A stretch of DNA of 64,000 nucleotides from Mycobacterium sp. Root135 (GCF_001426545.1 NZ_LMEZ01000005.1:187137-251136), one strand, 5' to 3'; positions 33,346 through 41,606 are shown, counted from the first letter of the stretch. Numbers and translations: made by a program. Notes: a model not told the origin generated them from the letters alone.

Positions 33346-33937
33346 GTGCACATGCCCCTGGTGCCAGACGAGCGGCCAGCCATGGGCGCCAGTCGCCACA
33401 ATTCGGGCCGCTGGTTCCGAGTACCGCTGGCAGGGATCGGGTGCGTCGCGCTCTTGGCCGTCGCCTGCTTGGTACTGGCAGCGCAGCCCGTGTCGGGAAC
33501 GCCGAGAATGCTCGGCCCCTCGCACGACGACGCCCACTTCCCCACGGTGAACGCGGTTTCCGGCACTCCGGCTGACTGGGTAGCCGCGATCTGCACTCCG
33601 TACATTCCCAACCTCAGACCTGAAGTCGATCCCGTTTCCGTGTCGGGGGCGCTGCTGTTGTCCCCAAATGCCGGTCTGGACTTACCCGGTTCCACGTTCA
33701 ACGCGGCCTGTGCGGCACGGGAGAAGTCAGCTTCGGAGCCATTCATTCTCGTCGCCGAGTATCCGTCCCAAGACCCCATGCAGCACGACCTATTGCTTTG
33801 CCGCAACACATGGGCGCCTTTTCGTTGCGGCGACACACGCAACCGAGCAGATCACGGATTCCGGTTGGTCGGTTGCCCCAGTGTCGCTGCCGCTGGCTGA
33901 CTTCGGGTTCAACATTTACAGCGGACCGGGCCACTAG
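33346..33937 (+). pseudogene. Exported protein of unknown function, frameshifted near the end
   Basis: From GTG 33346 (GGGAGGG seven bases upstream) the product has a membrane/signal segment near residues 25-47 (VPLAGIGCVALLAVACLVLA), then a domain with VSGTPADWVAAICTPYIPN and EPFILVAEYPSQDPMQHD. After about 33790 the frame yields an unlikely Arg/Cys tail stopping at 33900. The next frame reads YCFAATHGRLFVAATHATEQ and ends FGFNIYSGPGH, a natural-looking end at 33937. A one-base loss near 33793 would explain it. I recall similar small mycobacterial exported proteins of unknown role. Confidence 0.65.
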
Positions 33938-33963
33938 TCGCACACGTAGCGGCGAAGCCATTC

Positions 33964-34755
33964 CTACAGAAGGGCTTTGGTGATCCGCGCCCGCAGTCGG
34001 TCGACCTGAGACGCTGCCGGCCACGTCGCCGAAGACGGCCGACCCCAGAGCAGCAAGTCCAGCGCCATCGGATCAGAACTGATCCGAGCGTCAGCCGATG
34101 CTCCGGCGTGCGTCGGAGTCACGACATGCCTGCCGTCGCCGAGCTCCACCAGCCAGGCGACCTCACCGCATTCCAGCAGCACGCCACCGGCCGAGCCCAC
34201 CGCGCCATCGACCTCCGCGACGACGTCCGGGTCGCCCGCCATCCACGTCAGCACCTCGTTCACCCCGTCGACCGCAAGTGCGACGGCGACCGGACTGATC
34301 GCCATGCCTGCGGTGAGCTCGGCGTCGACGCGGTGCACCAACGCCTCGTGGGCCATCCGCCGAGCCCACGCCCCGACCGTGGACTCACCCGCGCCCTCCA
34401 TCCACGTCCACGCCGCGTCATCGGGATTCATACCCGCCAACACATCTGCAAGGTCGGCAACCACCTCGTCATGTCGATCGAGTGCCTCTGGATATGGCGC
34501 GTCGCCAGCGGCGTCGACCTCATGGCCCGGGACGGCCTTGCCCGCTCGCAGCACCGCCGCCTTGTGGGCGTACACCTGCACGACGTGCCGCACCAGGTCC
34601 AGCGCGGTCCAGTCCGGGCAGGAAGGTACAGGGGCATCAAAGGCACTGTCGCGCAACGCCGCTGCGAACGTCGTCGCCTGTTCTTCCAGGGCGTCGACGT
34701 ATTCCTGGTGGCTGAGCCAGCTCGACTTCTCGGTATTCCGCGATCGCGACACCAT
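33964..34755 (-). CDS. Mycothiol-dependent maleylpyruvate isomerase-family protein
   Basis: Protein of 263 residues in the MDMPI/DinB-like superfamily. The N-terminal four-helix domain (about 12-150) has VPSCPDWTALDLVRHVVQVY, with metal ligands expected at this His and at the later His in MAHEALVHRVDAE; the C-terminal MDMPI_C domain follows (EVAWLVELGDGRHVV). Such proteins use mycothiol as cofactor or are uncharacterised paralogues of maleylpyruvate isomerase. I start at ATG 34755; a longer reading would overlap the upstream promoter area. Divergent from the DUF1905-PIN gene. Confidence 0.85.
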   Translation of the reverse strand: MVSRSRNTEKSSWLSHQEYVDALEEQATTFAAALRDSAFDAPVPSCPDWTALDLVRHVVQVYAHKAAVLRAGKAVPGHEVDAAGDAPYPEALDRHDEVVADLADVLAGMNPDDAAWTWMEGAGESTVGAWARRMAHEALVHRVDAELTAGMAISPVAVALAVDGVNEVLTWMAGDPDVVAEVDGAVGSAGGVLLECGEVAWLVELGDGRHVVTPTHAGASADARISSDPMALDLLLWGRPSSATWPAASQVDRLRARITKALL

Positions 34756-34834
34756 GCCCTCCGATGGTAGGCAAGCCCGGTGATCCCCGCTGGCGGTATG
34801 CGCGGTTCCGCGTGCGCACAACAGCCCACGGCCT

Positions 34835-34846
34835 TAGCGTGACGTC
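34835..34846 (+). promoter_or_regulatory. Leaderless promoter of the DUF1905-PIN gene
   Basis: TAGCGT (34835-34840) followed by six bases and GTG 34847. Same hexamer and spacing as at 26079, with no Shine-Dalgarno. Confidence 0.5.
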
Positions 34847-35566
34847 GTGGACTGGCAATTCGACGCCGAGGTGTTCCAATGGCGCGGCCCTGCACCGTAC
34901 TTCTTCGTCGCCACGCCTCCGCACGTCAACGACTTCTTGCACGCTCACCACGGCGAGTTGACCTACGGCTGGGGAGTCATCCCGGCCCGGGCACGCATCG
35001 GAGCCACCGAGGTGACGACGTCCCTGATACCCAGGGACGGTGTGTATTTGGTGCCGATCAAGGTTGCGCTACGCCGCGCCGAGGGCGTCGACGACGGCGA
35101 TCACATACGAGTAGGACTGAACGTCAGCCCGCAAAACGCCAGCGGTTCAGGAGACACTGCCAAACCGACCACCTTCGTCGTCGACGCGCGAGTGGCGGTC
35201 GACCTAGCCACAGCAGGCGCGACCATCCCACCGGCACACAGCCTCACGGCTCCTACGCTGCTGCGCTCACAGGTCCTGGCGCTGGTGTACGAATCGGTGC
35301 GCCGTGGCGAGATCGATGAACGCGCGGGCCGCAAGATCCTCGACGACATCCGCGGGCTGCGGATCCGGTTCCTCGGTGACCGCTCACTGGAGGACAACGC
35401 GTGGCGACTGGCGGTCGAGATGAATTGGCCTGATGTCCACCAGGCCCAGTACATCGCACTTACCCAGCTGCAGGCCGACGCGTTGGTGACCGCAGACGAC
35501 GAACTCGCCTCCGCAGCAGGGGAATTCGTCACAATCGCATCCCCGGCCGACATCCTAAGGCCCTAG
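34847..35566 (+). CDS. DUF1905 domain fused to a VapC-like PIN domain
   Basis: Two-domain protein of 239 residues. Residues 1-85 match DUF1905 (WRGPAPYFFVATPPHVNDFL, YGWGVIPARARIGATEVTTS), a beta-barrel found in YdeI-like proteins. Residues about 108-235 are a PIN domain of the mycobacterial VapC-like type (VVDARVAVDLATAGATIP, TAPTLLRSQVLALVYESV, TQLQADALVTADDELA). The PIN acids Asp in VVDA and LVTADD remain, but the position expected for the Asp of a DxxY motif reads QAQY, so nuclease activity is uncertain. No antitoxin gene is adjacent; the fused domain could regulate it. Starts with GTG from a leaderless-type promoter. Confidence 0.82.
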   Translation: MDWQFDAEVFQWRGPAPYFFVATPPHVNDFLHAHHGELTYGWGVIPARARIGATEVTTSLIPRDGVYLVPIKVALRRAEGVDDGDHIRVGLNVSPQNASGSGDTAKPTTFVVDARVAVDLATAGATIPPAHSLTAPTLLRSQVLALVYESVRRGEIDERAGRKILDDIRGLRIRFLGDRSLEDNAWRLAVEMNWPDVHQAQYIALTQLQADALVTADDELASAAGEFVTIASPADILRP

Positions 35567-35607
35567 GGTGACCTCAATCCCCAGCTCCTCGTCGAGAGCG
35601 GCGTGCA

Positions 35608-37146
35608 CTAGCCGATTGCGCTCAGCGCAAGAACGGCAACGTCGTCGGACGGATTCAGCTTGGGAACCAGCGTGCGAAGGTCCGCCATCAGGGAGCCAAG
35701 GTCGACGTTCGCGCGTTCGGCGAGGAAGGCCGCCAGACTTGATTCGTCGAACGCCGCGTCGCCACGCCGAGCCTCGACGATGCCGTCCGTGTACAGCACT
35801 AGAGTCTGCCCCGGCCGTAGCCGCACGGAGCAGGTTTGGAATTCCGCTTCCGGAAACGCACCGACGACCATGCCCGACGTCGGCCGCACCGGGTAGGCAG
35901 CCATTTCCGACGGGTCGAGCAACAGGGCCGGAAGGTGCCCACCGGTGGCCAGGGTGACCCCGAAGCCCCCGTCGTCGTCGCGCTGCACGGAGCCGAGCAG
36001 GACGGTGCACAGGCGGCGGCGCGTGACTTCCCGCATCATGACCGTATTGAGCTCGGTGAGCGCAGCCGTCAGATCGCGGTGGTGTAGCGCCGCGGCACGC
36101 AACGTGTACCGAATCAGGGAGGTGACGACCGCCGCCTCAACGCCGTGCCCCTCGACGTCACCGATGAAGAAGGCCCATCGGTCGTCGGAGAGCGCGAAGA
36201 CGTCGTAGAAGTCGCCGCCGACCTGTCGCGCGGACGCCGGATGGTAGTGCGCCGACACGACCATCCCGTCGATCTGCGGCAGTATCGGCGGCAGCAGAGT
36301 GCGCTGCAGAACCGTGGCGTACTGGGCCACTTCGTCTCGGTCGTGTTCGGCGAAGTCTCTGTCGCGTTCCGCATCGTCGCGGTCCTTGAACGCGCGGTCG
36401 CGGTCACCCCAGGCGTCGATGCGTTCGAGCTCGGCCTCTCGGTGACCGTACCGCGCGTCGTCGCGATCGCGCCGGGCTTCGTCCCGCGCCTTGACCGCAC
36501 GGTCGTAGTCCACACGGGCATCCTGACTGGCGTACTCCGCGGCGTCACTGCGGCGCCGCTCCTCCCGCAGGGCCTCGTGACTACTTCTACGGAGCTCGAG
36601 TTGCTCCATCATCACCGCGGCCACGTCGTCGAGTCGGCTGAGCTGGTCGCCGGCCGGCGTGCGCACCGCGGTGTCCATGACGGCCACGGTGCCCAGAACG
36701 TTTCCCAGAACGTCCCGGATGGGCGCGCAGGCGTAGAACTGGATGTCGTTCTTGCGGACGAATGGGTTGGACGCGGCCCGCGGATCGTCGACGAGGGCGG
36801 AGTACACGGCCGGAATCTCCCCATCCACCACGGCGCCGCACAGCCCTTGGTCACGCGGTATGTCACGCACCGGTTCCAGGCCATGTGTGCCGAGAAAGTG
36901 GTTTCGTTGATCGTCGACGAGCGACACTGCCGCCATCGACGTCCCGAAGATTGCAGCCGCCAAGGCCGCCATTCTGCTGAAGACTCGACCGTCACCGGCA
37001 TTGGCGACCAGGTAAGGCTTCACTGCGTCCAGGCGAGCGGCGGCAGCCTCTGCGCCGGCGGCGGGTCTCTGTGAAATTTCGTCACATCCTGCGTCGTATC
37101 GGACGACCTCGCCGGCGAATGCCGTCCCGTCATTCGATGATTCCAT
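35608..37146 (-). CDS. GAF-domain PP2C-type (RsbU/SpoIIE) phosphatase
   Basis: Signalling phosphatase of 512 residues. A GAF domain (about 45-195; RDIPRDQGLCGAVVDGEIPA, FYACAPIRDVLGNVLGTVAV) senses an unknown signal. A strongly charged helical linker (about 200-290) repeats DRDxAxxDRD units. The SpoIIE/PP2C domain (about 290-510) has ARQVGGDFYDVFAL, FFIGDVEGHGVEAAVV and LNPSDDVAVLAL with the metal Asp residues. Such enzymes dephosphorylate anti-anti-sigma factors. The divergent gene encodes an ECF sigma factor, but no anti-sigma or anti-anti-sigma gene is visible, so its target is unknown. Confidence 0.9.
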   Translation of the reverse strand: MESSNDGTAFAGEVVRYDAGCDEISQRPAAGAEAAAARLDAVKPYLVANAGDGRVFSRMAALAAAIFGTSMAAVSLVDDQRNHFLGTHGLEPVRDIPRDQGLCGAVVDGEIPAVYSALVDDPRAASNPFVRKNDIQFYACAPIRDVLGNVLGTVAVMDTAVRTPAGDQLSRLDDVAAVMMEQLELRRSSHEALREERRRSDAAEYASQDARVDYDRAVKARDEARRDRDDARYGHREAELERIDAWGDRDRAFKDRDDAERDRDFAEHDRDEVAQYATVLQRTLLPPILPQIDGMVVSAHYHPASARQVGGDFYDVFALSDDRWAFFIGDVEGHGVEAAVVTSLIRYTLRAAALHHRDLTAALTELNTVMMREVTRRRLCTVLLGSVQRDDDGGFGVTLATGGHLPALLLDPSEMAAYPVRPTSGMVVGAFPEAEFQTCSVRLRPGQTLVLYTDGIVEARRGDAAFDESSLAAFLAERANVDLGSLMADLRTLVPKLNPSDDVAVLALSAIG

Positions 37147-37443
37147 TGGCCAGCGCCTTCACGCAACGCGCGCAGACCCGAGGCAACCAGTTTCATAGAC
37201 GCTCGGTAAACGAGCGGTGAATTGCGGCCGCCTCGGGAGTCAATCGCCATTCACCCAGCCAACTGCCAGGCGATATCACGCGACGGCAAACTCGATAATT
37301 GACGCCCGGACTCATTACGTCGCGAAATGGATCATGTTTGGCCGAGCGGCAAACCGGGAAATCTTGCGCCGAATTACCGGATAACAGCTGACTACCGACA
37401 CCCTCGACCATCGACGGCGTTGACGATCGAGGGGGGCACCACG
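37147..37443. promoter_or_regulatory. Divergent phosphatase/sigma-factor intergenic region
   Basis: This 297-bp space holds no convincing gene. A hairpin or operator, CGCTCGGTAAACGAGCG (37200-37216), has 6-bp arms around GTAAA and lies about 55 bp before the phosphatase start. AATTACCGGATAACAG near 37370-37387 is the most AT-rich part and may hold the sigma-gene promoter. GAGGGGGG near 37430 precedes the GTG at 37444. Confidence 0.5.
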
Positions 37444-38040
37444 GTGACCACTGCCATGCGGACACGCCCCGAGGAAACCGCGGCGCCGACGCTTCCTGCG
37501 TTCGGTGACGGAGTCTTCCTCGACGCCGCGACGCTCGGAGACCGTCACGCATTCGAAGCCTTGGTCGCGCGCTACGGCCCGGCCCTTCACCGATATGCCC
37601 GCCGCATGCTCCGCGACTCGGGCGACGTGGAGGAGGTCGTACAGGACACCTTCCTCGCCGCGTGGCGCCGGCTCGATTCGTTCCGAGGCGAATCGTCGGT
37701 GCAGACGTGGCTCTTCGCCATCTGCTCGCGCAAGATCGTCGACACTCACAGGGTGAAGCGGGCACGGCCGATCGACGACCGCCTGCTCGAACCGCTGGTC
37801 GTCTCGTCGACGAGGGGCGACCCCTTCGTGGCCGCGTCCAACGCGGAATTCATCGTGGCGCTCGAGGCGGCCCTGGCCGAACTCCCGGCGCGTCAACGGG
37901 CGGTATGGGTCTTGCGAGAGATCGAATCGATGTCGTTCGTCGACATCGGAACCGTCTTGGTGCTGAGCCCGGACGCCACCCGTGGCCACTACCGCAGGGC
38001 CCGAACGACGCTCAGTGAACGACTGGTGAGGTGGCGATGA
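37444..38040 (+). CDS. ECF-family RNA polymerase sigma factor
   Basis: Sigma-70 family protein of 198 residues. Region 2 (about 35-105) contains HAFEALVARYGPALHRYARR, VEEVVQDTFLAAWRRLDSFR and VQTWLFAICSRKIVD; region 4 (about 140-195) has LAELPARQRAVWVLREIESM and RGHYRRARTTLSERLV. GAGGGGGG precedes GTG 37444, giving the chosen start; an ATG four codons later is possible, and upstream residues look non-coding. No anti-sigma gene with a zinc HxxxCxxC motif is adjacent. Divergent from the PP2C phosphatase, which suggests a shared stress response. Confidence 0.88.
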   Translation: MTTAMRTRPEETAAPTLPAFGDGVFLDAATLGDRHAFEALVARYGPALHRYARRMLRDSGDVEEVVQDTFLAAWRRLDSFRGESSVQTWLFAICSRKIVDTHRVKRARPIDDRLLEPLVVSSTRGDPFVAASNAEFIVALEAALAELPARQRAVWVLREIESMSFVDIGTVLVLSPDATRGHYRRARTTLSERLVRWR

Positions 38041-38081
38041 GAGCCGACCCGTCCCATCCCGGAAGCCGGTAGGTCCTCGGG

Positions 38082-38384
38082 GTGGGCCGGCGTGACGACC
38101 TGCGGGACCGTTACCGACACCTGGTGCGACGGGAGTTACCCGCGCTTGGCAAAGCCGGTGAGTGGGTCGTGGTCGAGGACCACTGTTTCGGACGGATCCT
38201 TCTCGATCACGCCGTGGGCCGTTGCTGGTACGAGGTGCTCGACCGGCGTCGTTCGCCAGCATTCGATCAGCTGGACGACGAACAGCTCGCAAATGCCGTT
38301 GCGCTGGCTGAACGCATCGCGACCGAGGGTGATCCCTTGCTACGGCGGCTCAACGCCCAGAGTCTGCTCTGGCGGGGCAAGTAA
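38082..38384 (+). CDS. Conserved hypothetical protein (100 aa)
   Basis: Soluble 100-residue protein beginning MGRRDDLRDRYRHLVRRELP, with EDHCFGRILLDHAVGRCWYE and GDPLLRRLNAQSLLWRGK at the end. I recall similar small proteins in mycobacteria, but no function. Cys and His in DHCFGR and the late Arg/Lys are the most distinctive residues. It starts with GTG 41 bp after the sigma-factor stop and may be co-transcribed with it. Confidence 0.7.
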   Translation: MGRRDDLRDRYRHLVRRELPALGKAGEWVVVEDHCFGRILLDHAVGRCWYEVLDRRRSPAFDQLDDEQLANAVALAERIATEGDPLLRRLNAQSLLWRGK

Positions 38385-38553
38385 CCCCATCTGCCCACTT
38401 GTCGCCGAGCCTCGAGACCCGGTCGACGCCGGCAACCACCGGGGTGAGCGTGGTCGAGTCGGTGTCAACGCAAGGAACCCGGGGGCTTCATCTGAATACG
38501 ATGTGCCCGCGGCGCGTTCCCACAGATGTGGACCGAATGAAGGGCAGCATCTC

Positions 38554-38970
38554 GTGATTCGTCGCATCTCCGCAGCACTCGCATGCGCGGTACTGGGTAT
38601 CTCCGACCCCTGCACGGCCACCGCCGGCGCGCAGCCATCGGATGGCTCCTCCGTCGTCCGAGACATCTTGCAGACGACACCCATCGAGTCCGACGGCCCG
38701 CAGGAGGCGGTGACCGGTGTGGTCGTCTTTCCGCCGGGATCGTCGGCCGGACACCACATTCACCACGGTGTCGAGAGCGGTTACGTGTTGAGCGGCGAGG
38801 TGGAGATCGTCTCCGACGGCGAACCCGGCCGGATCTACCGGGCCGGTGAGACTTTCGTGACGGCGAGGGATCATCCGCACGTCTCGCAGAATCCGGGAGA
38901 CGTCGAGGCGCGGGCCGTCGTGACGTGGATCGTCGACGCCGGCCTACCCCTGACGACGCCGGTGCCCTAG
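38554..38970 (+). CDS. Exported single-domain cupin protein
   Basis: Cupin of 138 residues with an N-terminal signal peptide (residues 1 to about 27, ending TAGAQ). The mature part has GSSAGHHIHHGVESGYVLSG, with the three His/Glu metal ligands of cupin motif 1, and HPHVSQNPGDVEAR for motif 2. It may bind a divalent metal and either catalyse dioxygenation or act as a sensor. Start GTG 38554. The region 38385-38553 before it has no evident gene. Confidence 0.82.
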   Translation: MIRRISAALACAVLGISDPCTATAGAQPSDGSSVVRDILQTTPIESDGPQEAVTGVVVFPPGSSAGHHIHHGVESGYVLSGEVEIVSDGEPGRIYRAGETFVTARDHPHVSQNPGDVEARAVVTWIVDAGLPLTTPVP

Positions 38971-39015
38971 CAAGTCACTGCGAATACGTCACGGCGAGGA
39001 AGCGTTTCAGCCAGC

Positions 39016-39459
39016 ATGGAAATGAAACTGGAAGTGGTCGTCCTGCCGGTGTCCGACGTGAATCGCGCCAAGGCGTTCTATGAGTCGTTGGGTTGGCGCC
39101 TCGACGCCGACTTCAGCACGAGCGAGACGTTCCGCGTCGTACAGTTCACGCCGCCAGGATCCGGAGCGTCGATCATCTTCGGGACCGGCCTGACGGATGC
39201 CGCCCCTGGATCATTCGACGGCCTGCATCTCGCCGTGATGGATGTAGTGGCGGCGCGGGACATGCTGGCGGACAAAGGGATTGAAATCAGTGAGGTCTTC
39301 CACGATGCGGGCGGTGTCTTCCACCACCCCGGAGTCTCCGATCGTGTGACGGGACCGCAGCCCGGCCGTCTCAGTTACTCGTCGTTCGCCTCATTCAGCG
39401 ATCCCGACGGCAACGGCTGGGTGCTCCAGGAGATCACCGAGCGGCTTCCCGGCCGCTGA
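39016..39459 (+). CDS. VOC-superfamily (glyoxalase/bleomycin resistance) protein
   Basis: Vicinal-oxygen-chelate protein of 147 residues with two beta-alpha-beta-beta-beta halves: MKLEVVVLPVSDVNRAKAFY and RVVQFTPPGSGASIIFG, then GLHLAVMDVVAARDMLADKG and SSFASFSDPDGNGWVLQEI. The expected metal ligands (His/Glu) are partly present (Glu in LQEI). Enzymes of this size range from glyoxalases to dioxygenases and lactonases, so activity is open. Confidence 0.87.
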   Translation: MEMKLEVVVLPVSDVNRAKAFYESLGWRLDADFSTSETFRVVQFTPPGSGASIIFGTGLTDAAPGSFDGLHLAVMDVVAARDMLADKGIEISEVFHDAGGVFHHPGVSDRVTGPQPGRLSYSSFASFSDPDGNGWVLQEITERLPGR

Positions 39460-39585
39460 CTCAGTCGCGTCCCCGCCTCGATTGACAGGACATCGACAGC
39501 CTTTCGGCCAATGTGGTGACAACCGCCGGATCTACCGTGCGGACAGCGCGCGACGCGGCACGCATCAAGGCAGACGGGACTTTCG

Positions 39586-40131
39586 ATGACGCAAGTGACC
39601 ACGCGACCAGGCGGCGGCGACGAGACCGACGTCTGGGCTACCCCAGAGCACCCTGCACCACCCAAGACCCGCTGGCAGCGCCTCGAAGACGAATGGACAC
39701 GACGACTGCAACCCGGCGAGAGATCCACGCTCATCGCCTGGGCCTCCTTCACTGCGACCTTTGCCGGGGTGCGCGCCCTGACGCACTGGATCCACGACGG
39801 GCACGGTCCGGCTGGGGGCGGAATGTCATTGGGCGGCCATCACTTTCACCACTACAACCTCGGGATTGCGGGCCTCGCCGGCATCGGCGCGGTGTCGCTG
39901 CGCGGCCGCGAGCGACATCGGCGTCACCCGCTGACCGCGGTCACCTACGGTTCGGCCGTGGCGCTGATCGTCGACGAGCTTGCCCTGCTCATCGACCTGG
40001 AGGACGTCTACTGGTCCCGTCAGGGCCGCACCAGCGTCGACGCCGCCGTCACCCTGACCGCCGCGGGCGCCACCTTCGCCGTCGGGCTGCCGTTCTGGCC
40101 GCATGCCCGCCGCGCACTGCGACGCCGCTGA
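39586..40131 (+). CDS. Conserved four-helix membrane protein with HHFHHYN motif
   Basis: Membrane protein of 181 residues. A polar N-terminal 45 residues precede about four helices: IAWASFTATFAGVRALTHWI, LGIAGLAGIGAVSLRG, TYGSAVALIVDELALLI and AVTLTAAGATFAVGLPFWP. A loop with GGHHFHHYNLGI and an acidic VDELALLIDLEDVYW suggest metal binding or proton chemistry. I recall similar uncharacterised actinobacterial membrane proteins. It converges on the LysR gene, whose stop is 6 bp away. Confidence 0.72.
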   Translation: MTQVTTRPGGGDETDVWATPEHPAPPKTRWQRLEDEWTRRLQPGERSTLIAWASFTATFAGVRALTHWIHDGHGPAGGGMSLGGHHFHHYNLGIAGLAGIGAVSLRGRERHRRHPLTAVTYGSAVALIVDELALLIDLEDVYWSRQGRTSVDAAVTLTAAGATFAVGLPFWPHARRALRRR

Positions 40132-40137
40132 GCGGGG

Positions 40138-41040
40138 TTACGTGCCGGTGGCCGATCGGCGCTCGGCGTCGTCGACGAACGCCTGTGCCAGGGCGCGGGC
40201 CACGGCGGACGCGCGTTGTGGTCCGGCCGTCGCCAGGTGCACGTTCCACGTGACGGCCGGTTCGAGCGGAAGCACGCGCAGATCGTCTAGTCGTGCGGCT
40301 TCCGTCGCCGGCATCAGCGTGACGCCCAACCGGTGTCGCACCAGGCCTGCCGCGGTGCGGTAGTCGCTGACCTCGTAGGGCGCGGCTGGGTCGACCCCCG
40401 CGTCGGCGAAGGCCTCGTCGGTCAGTCGCCGAACTCCCCAGCCTCTTGGGTAGCGGACGACGGTCTCCGCGGCGAGATCCGCCGGGACGACGTGGTCGCC
40501 GTCGGCCAGCCGATGGCCAGGCCAGCAGACGAACAGCAGCGGCTCACTGTTCAGCACGCGGGTCGTCACTCCGTTCGGGGCTCGGCCGGTCAGCGCGACG
40601 AGCGCGAGATCCATCGACCCGTCGGCGACGGCTGCCAGGTGATCCGACGATCCGCCGACGCTCTGGCGCAACCGCACCGACACCAGGGGGTGGGTGTCGT
40701 GGAACCAGCTGAGCACCGCGGGCACGTCGATGCTGCCCGTGGACTGCAGGGTGCCAAGGTCGACGGTGCCGCTGAGCTGTCCGTCGAACGACGCCGCAGT
40801 CTCGCGGGCGCGCCGCGCGGCGTCGAGGGTCGCACGGGCCTCGACGAGGAAGGCCGCACCCGGCGCCGTCAGTGTGATGCGTAGCCGCGACCGGTCGATG
40901 AGGGTGACGCCGAGGTCGCGTTCCAGCTTGGCAATGGCACTCGACACTGCCGATTGCACCACGTGAACCCGGGCCGCACCGCGGGAGAAGCTCAGCTCGT
41001 CGGCGACGGCCACGAAGTACTCGAGCTGACGCATCTCCAC
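40138..41040 (-). CDS. LysR-family transcriptional regulator
   Basis: LysR regulator of 300 residues: N-terminal winged helix (about 3-62; LEYFVAVADELSFSRGAARV, QSAVSSAIAKLERDLGVTL) and a periplasmic-binding-like sensor domain (about 90-290). It is divergent from a LapA-type gene. A TTCACggtGTGAA dyad at 41065-41077 lies in the intergenic region and is a good candidate LysR box. Effector unknown. Confidence 0.92.
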   Translation of the reverse strand: MEMRQLEYFVAVADELSFSRGAARVHVVQSAVSSAIAKLERDLGVTLIDRSRLRITLTAPGAAFLVEARATLDAARRARETAASFDGQLSGTVDLGTLQSTGSIDVPAVLSWFHDTHPLVSVRLRQSVGGSSDHLAAVADGSMDLALVALTGRAPNGVTTRVLNSEPLLFVCWPGHRLADGDHVVPADLAAETVVRYPRGWGVRRLTDEAFADAGVDPAAPYEVSDYRTAAGLVRHRLGVTLMPATEAARLDDLRVLPLEPAVTWNVHLATAGPQRASAVARALAQAFVDDAERRSATGT

Positions 41041-41064
41041 GACTGATTCCCCCTCGCAAACATG

Positions 41065-41077
41065 TTCACGGTGTGAA
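41065..41077. promoter_or_regulatory. Candidate LysR box
   Basis: TTCACGGTGTGAA is a perfect dyad (5-bp arms around GGT); with flanking TGTT and AACA it extends to a near-palindrome over 41063-41080. It lies 24 bp upstream of the LysR start, the usual place for autoregulation. Confidence 0.65.
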
Positions 41078-41181
41078 ACAGATCATCGTCCCGATCCGTT
41101 CGCTTTCGTCCGCGGCTGCCGACTACACCTTTGCCAAGACAGCTGCACGCAGCCTTCCCACCCTAGAAAAGGGGATCCACC

Positions 41182-41430
41182 ATGACCAGCACCACCACGA
41201 ATCGTCCGCGAGTCGGGTTTACCGCCAAGTTCGCGCTCGTCGTCGCCACTTTGCTCGCCATCGCCCTGGTGATCTTCGTCCTGCAGAACACGATTCACAC
41301 CAAGATCAACTTCGTCGCGTGGAACTTCGATCTGGCACAGGGCATTGCGCTGCTCGGTGCGGCAGTCGTCGGCGCGGTCATCGCACTCGTCGTCAGTGCT
41401 GCGATTCGCCTGCGCCGCGCAGTCCGCTGA
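41182..41430 (+). CDS. LapA-family (DUF1049) membrane protein
   Basis: An 82-residue protein with two membrane helices (about 15-35 and 50-72) separated by the short loop LQNTIHTKINFVAWNFDLA, the pattern of DUF1049/LapA proteins (YciS-like), which help lipopolysaccharide assembly in Gram-negatives but have no known role in mycobacteria. Basic C-terminus RLRRAVR. The start is preceded by AAAAGGGGA. Divergent from LysR. Confidence 0.85.
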   Translation: MTSTTTNRPRVGFTAKFALVVATLLAIALVIFVLQNTIHTKINFVAWNFDLAQGIALLGAAVVGAVIALVVSAAIRLRRAVR

Positions 41431-41455
41431 CACGCTCACGACGACCACCGGCCGG

Positions 41456-41489
41456 GGGCCGTGAACCCACTTCGGGTCCGCGGCCCTTT
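41456..41489 (+). terminator. Likely factor-independent terminator
   Basis: GGGCCG-TG-AACCC, loop ACTTC, then GGGT-CCG-CGGCCC followed by TTT form a GC-rich stem (41456-41486) with small bulges. It lies 26 bp after the LapA-type gene stop. Confidence 0.65.
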
Positions 41490-41506
41490 GCGCATGCGGC
41501 GAGTAC

Positions 41507-41532
41507 ATATCTTCATATGCGATGAAGCATAT
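41507..41532. promoter_or_regulatory. AT-rich dyad upstream of the quinone reductase
   Basis: ATATCTTCAT and ATGAAGCATAT are inverted around a 5-bp centre (41517-41521), with one unpaired C in the outer arm. The AT content is striking in this GC-rich background. It lies 75 bp before the quinone-reductase start and is a good operator candidate for an unidentified regulator. Confidence 0.55.
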
Positions 41533-41606
41533 CGATTTTGTTCGTTGGACGTGATGATGTAAACGGGCGATGCTTGGAGTACCTCTCCATAGGAAGGGCC
41601 CACACC

